Source: Bacteroidota bacterium
Lineage (GTDB): Bacteria > Bacteroidota > Bacteroidia > Chitinophagales > Chitinophagaceae
Assembly: GCA_023423015.1 (NCBI GenBank)
Contig: JAFAGE010000434.1
Span: forward strand, 1-6,359
Direction of reading: 5' to 3'
Length of the DNA stretch: 6,359 nucleotides
Notes under the pieces: model-generated
The model's database searches: none
Told to the model about the DNA's origin: nothing
Seen by the model: only the letters and a program-made list of their open reading frames with translations
Shown: piece by piece, positions 5,783-6,359 of the stretch
How positions within the stretch are numbered: position 1 is the first letter of the stretch
How the letters are laid out: each line of letters starts with the position of its first letter
Translations under genes and position numbers: made by a program

Positions 5783-6359
5783 TTATGATGCAGGTTGGCT
5801 AGTTACAGCTCCCGACTTTCTCATCGAAATGATATTATAAAGAATTGCTCCAAATGAAGAACAGACCAGCAGAAGCAATATAATTCCCCCAACCACGGGT
5901 GTTAAGAATATCAATTTTAATAAAACAAAGATCCCAAAGGCGGCAAATGACAAACGCCAGAAATTCCAATTCTTTTCATACACATTATTGAGCCAGTTAG
6001 CAGCAACAACTGAAGTGATTACCGTGGCAAGAAGGATTAGAACAATGTAGGCGAGAATCATCAGGATACCGATTGGTACACCTATTACAGTAATAAGCGA
6101 AGCTAATGCAACAACTGGTATTCCGATAAAGAACAGGAAACCTAGTCCGAGAGATTTTAATGAATGGTTATAAACGGTACCGGCGGCGCTTTTCATAGTG
6201 CCGGCAAACAGGTATTGTATAACAAGTGTCATTACAAGGGCCATACCCAGGTAGCTCACCAATAAAATCAAGCTGGTAAAACCGAGGAAATACCATTCCT
6301 CACTTCTGATGTGCAGAGAAGGGTCATAAATAGCCTTCCCGTTTTTCATATGCGATTCA
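5783..6359 (-). CDS. Multi-spanning membrane protein, bactofilin-associated type; probably partial at the window edge
   Basis: Counting from the ATG at 6349 there are 188 residues with about five hydrophobic segments: 20-48, 67-89, 91-118, 131-148 and 150-174. The central L-I-T-V-I-G-V-P-I-G-I (85-95) is the motif I associate, from memory, with the membrane part of proteins that carry or accompany a bactofilin (polymer-forming) beta-helix domain in many bacteria, including Bacteroidota. The frame stays open upstream of the ATG to the edge (residues E-S-H), and the N-terminal stretch KAIYDPSLHIR has no signal peptide and reads like an internal linker before the first helix. I therefore infer that the true start lies outside the window and that an N-terminal domain is missing. 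A complete 188-residue protein starting at 6349 is the alternative. The gene is convergent with the permease. It likely sits in the inner membrane and may act in envelope organisation; the substrate or partner is unknown. Confidence 0.7.
   Translation of the reverse strand, partial: ESHMKNGKAIYDPSLHIRSEEWYFLGFTSLILLVSYLGMALVMTLVIQYLFAGTMKSAAGTVYNHSLKSLGLGFLFFIGIPVVALASLITVIGVPIGILMILAYIVLILLATVITSVVAANWLNNVYEKNWNFWRLSFAAFGIFVLLKLIFLTPVVGGIILLLLVCSSFGAILYNIISMRKSGAVTSQPAS

Overview
The window looks like a chromosomal segment of a Bacteroidota bacterium, plausibly a Chitinophagaceae-like soil lineage. This rests on a stand-alone MacB/FtsX-type permease of about 790 residues, a lipoprotein with an L-T-S-C lipobox followed by acidic and basic residues, starts without a recognisable Shine-Dalgarno, and a candidate TTTG / TAnnTTTG-type promoter. 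No RNA gene, CRISPR array, transposase or complete mobile element was found.

Layout. (i) 1-230: AT-rich DNA with a strong inverted repeat (91-141). (ii) 231-1216 (+): a two-gene unit with an ATGA overlap. It encodes an unrecognised protein with a soluble N-terminal domain and a C-terminal two-helix membrane hairpin, and a 123-residue protein with a D-x13-E-V-K signature of the PD-(D/E)XK nuclease fold. The first gene has lower GC (about 37-38% by hand count) than the permease (about 47% in sampled lines). (iii) 1289-2880 (-): a probable two-gene transcription unit for envelope proteins. The first gene encodes a YD-motif lipoprotein (2044-2880) and the second a Sec-exported protein with a D-x-N-x-N-G-x-x-D loop (1289-1987); a candidate promoter lies at 2959-2990. 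(iv) 2881-3244: a divergent intergenic region with an 8-bp dyad and a short direct repeat. (v) 3245-5605 (+): the ABC-type permease with two FtsX domains and no ATPase beside it. (vi) 5606-5782: the gap between convergent genes, holding an operator-like dyad and a promoter-like element in front of a 37-codon ORF. (vii) 5783-6359 (-): a multi-spanning membrane protein, probably cut by the window edge, resembling the membrane part of bactofilin-associated proteins.

The envelope genes and the permease look like ordinary Bacteroidota surface functions. The part most likely to be undescribed is the 231-1216 pair. A translationally coupled membrane protein and small nuclease-fold protein suggests an accessory module, possibly defence or DNA processing, but that function is inferred from architecture only.
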